A stretch of 5,950 bases of DNA from positions 1 through 5,950 of the forward strand of contig JAUWYH010000104.1 of the NCBI GenBank assembly GCA_030615975.1, given 5' to 3'. This stretch comes from Candidatus Aminicenantota bacterium. Lineage in GTDB: Bacteria > Acidobacteriota > Aminicenantia > Aminicenantales > Aminicenantaceae. Positions 5,931-5,950 of this stretch are shown piece after piece (position 1 is the stretch's first letter; each line of letters opens with the position of its first letter). Made by a program: the position numbers and the translations under genes. Under the pieces are notes generated by a model, which did not search any database, was not told the DNA's origin, and saw nothing but the letters and a program-made list of their open reading frames with translations.

Positions 5931-5950
5931 ATGGCTTTTTTATTAATCAG

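Noticed and set aside
1..5950. CRISPR array, tRNA or rRNA genes, insertion sequence, phage genes
   Set aside because: No regularly spaced direct repeats, cloverleaf-like sequence, rRNA signature or transposase/integrase motifs were seen on either strand.

Overview
The window is bacterial and AT-rich by eye, with compact gene spacing. One gene on the plus strand (AroM family, cut off by the left edge) faces four genes on the minus strand. The protein types point to an uncultured bacterium with elaborate signalling: an FHA-GAF-PPM serine phosphatase, a nucleotide-translocase-like carrier fused to HEAT repeats, and an MNT/HEPN toxin-antitoxin pair. None of them is diagnostic of a phylum. Aminicenantota, Omnitrophota or another deep-branching Gram-negative lineage is a guess only.

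Layout. Positions 1-489 (+) hold the C-terminal three quarters of an AroM-family protein. Positions 490-553 are a short convergent gap with a weak AT-rich hairpin. Positions 554-1400 (-) hold a two-gene cassette: a minimal nucleotidyltransferase antitoxin (MntA type) followed, with an 11-base overlap, by a HEPN RNase toxin (HepT type). It is preceded by a very good sigma70-like promoter that almost abuts the start codon. Positions 1401-1716 are non-coding and hold that promoter, an inverted repeat over its -35 box, two small hairpins and one long perfect-arm hairpin. The long hairpin probably terminates the next gene and resembles a dispersed palindromic repeat. Positions 1717-3393 (-) encode an FHA-GAF-SpoIIE/RsbU-type phosphatase. 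Positions 3447-5930 (-) encode an 827-residue membrane protein, an ATP/ADP-translocase-like (Npt/MFS) carrier with a long cytoplasmic HEAT-repeat tail.

How the genes may work together. The carrier and the phosphatase are co-directional and only 53 bases apart, so they probably belong to one functional unit. A strong promoter in the gap (TTGAAA, 18 bases, TATAAT) means the phosphatase can also be made alone. The HEAT tail could be the cytoplasmic docking or sensing surface and the phosphatase the output; this is inference. The toxin-antitoxin cassette looks like a separate accessory insertion with its own promoter, isolated by hairpins on both sides.

No RNA gene, CRISPR array, transposase or attachment site was recognised. 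The most notable points are the carrier-HEAT plus FHA-GAF-phosphatase pairing, the near-leaderless promoter of the toxin-antitoxin pair, and the 39-base hairpin.
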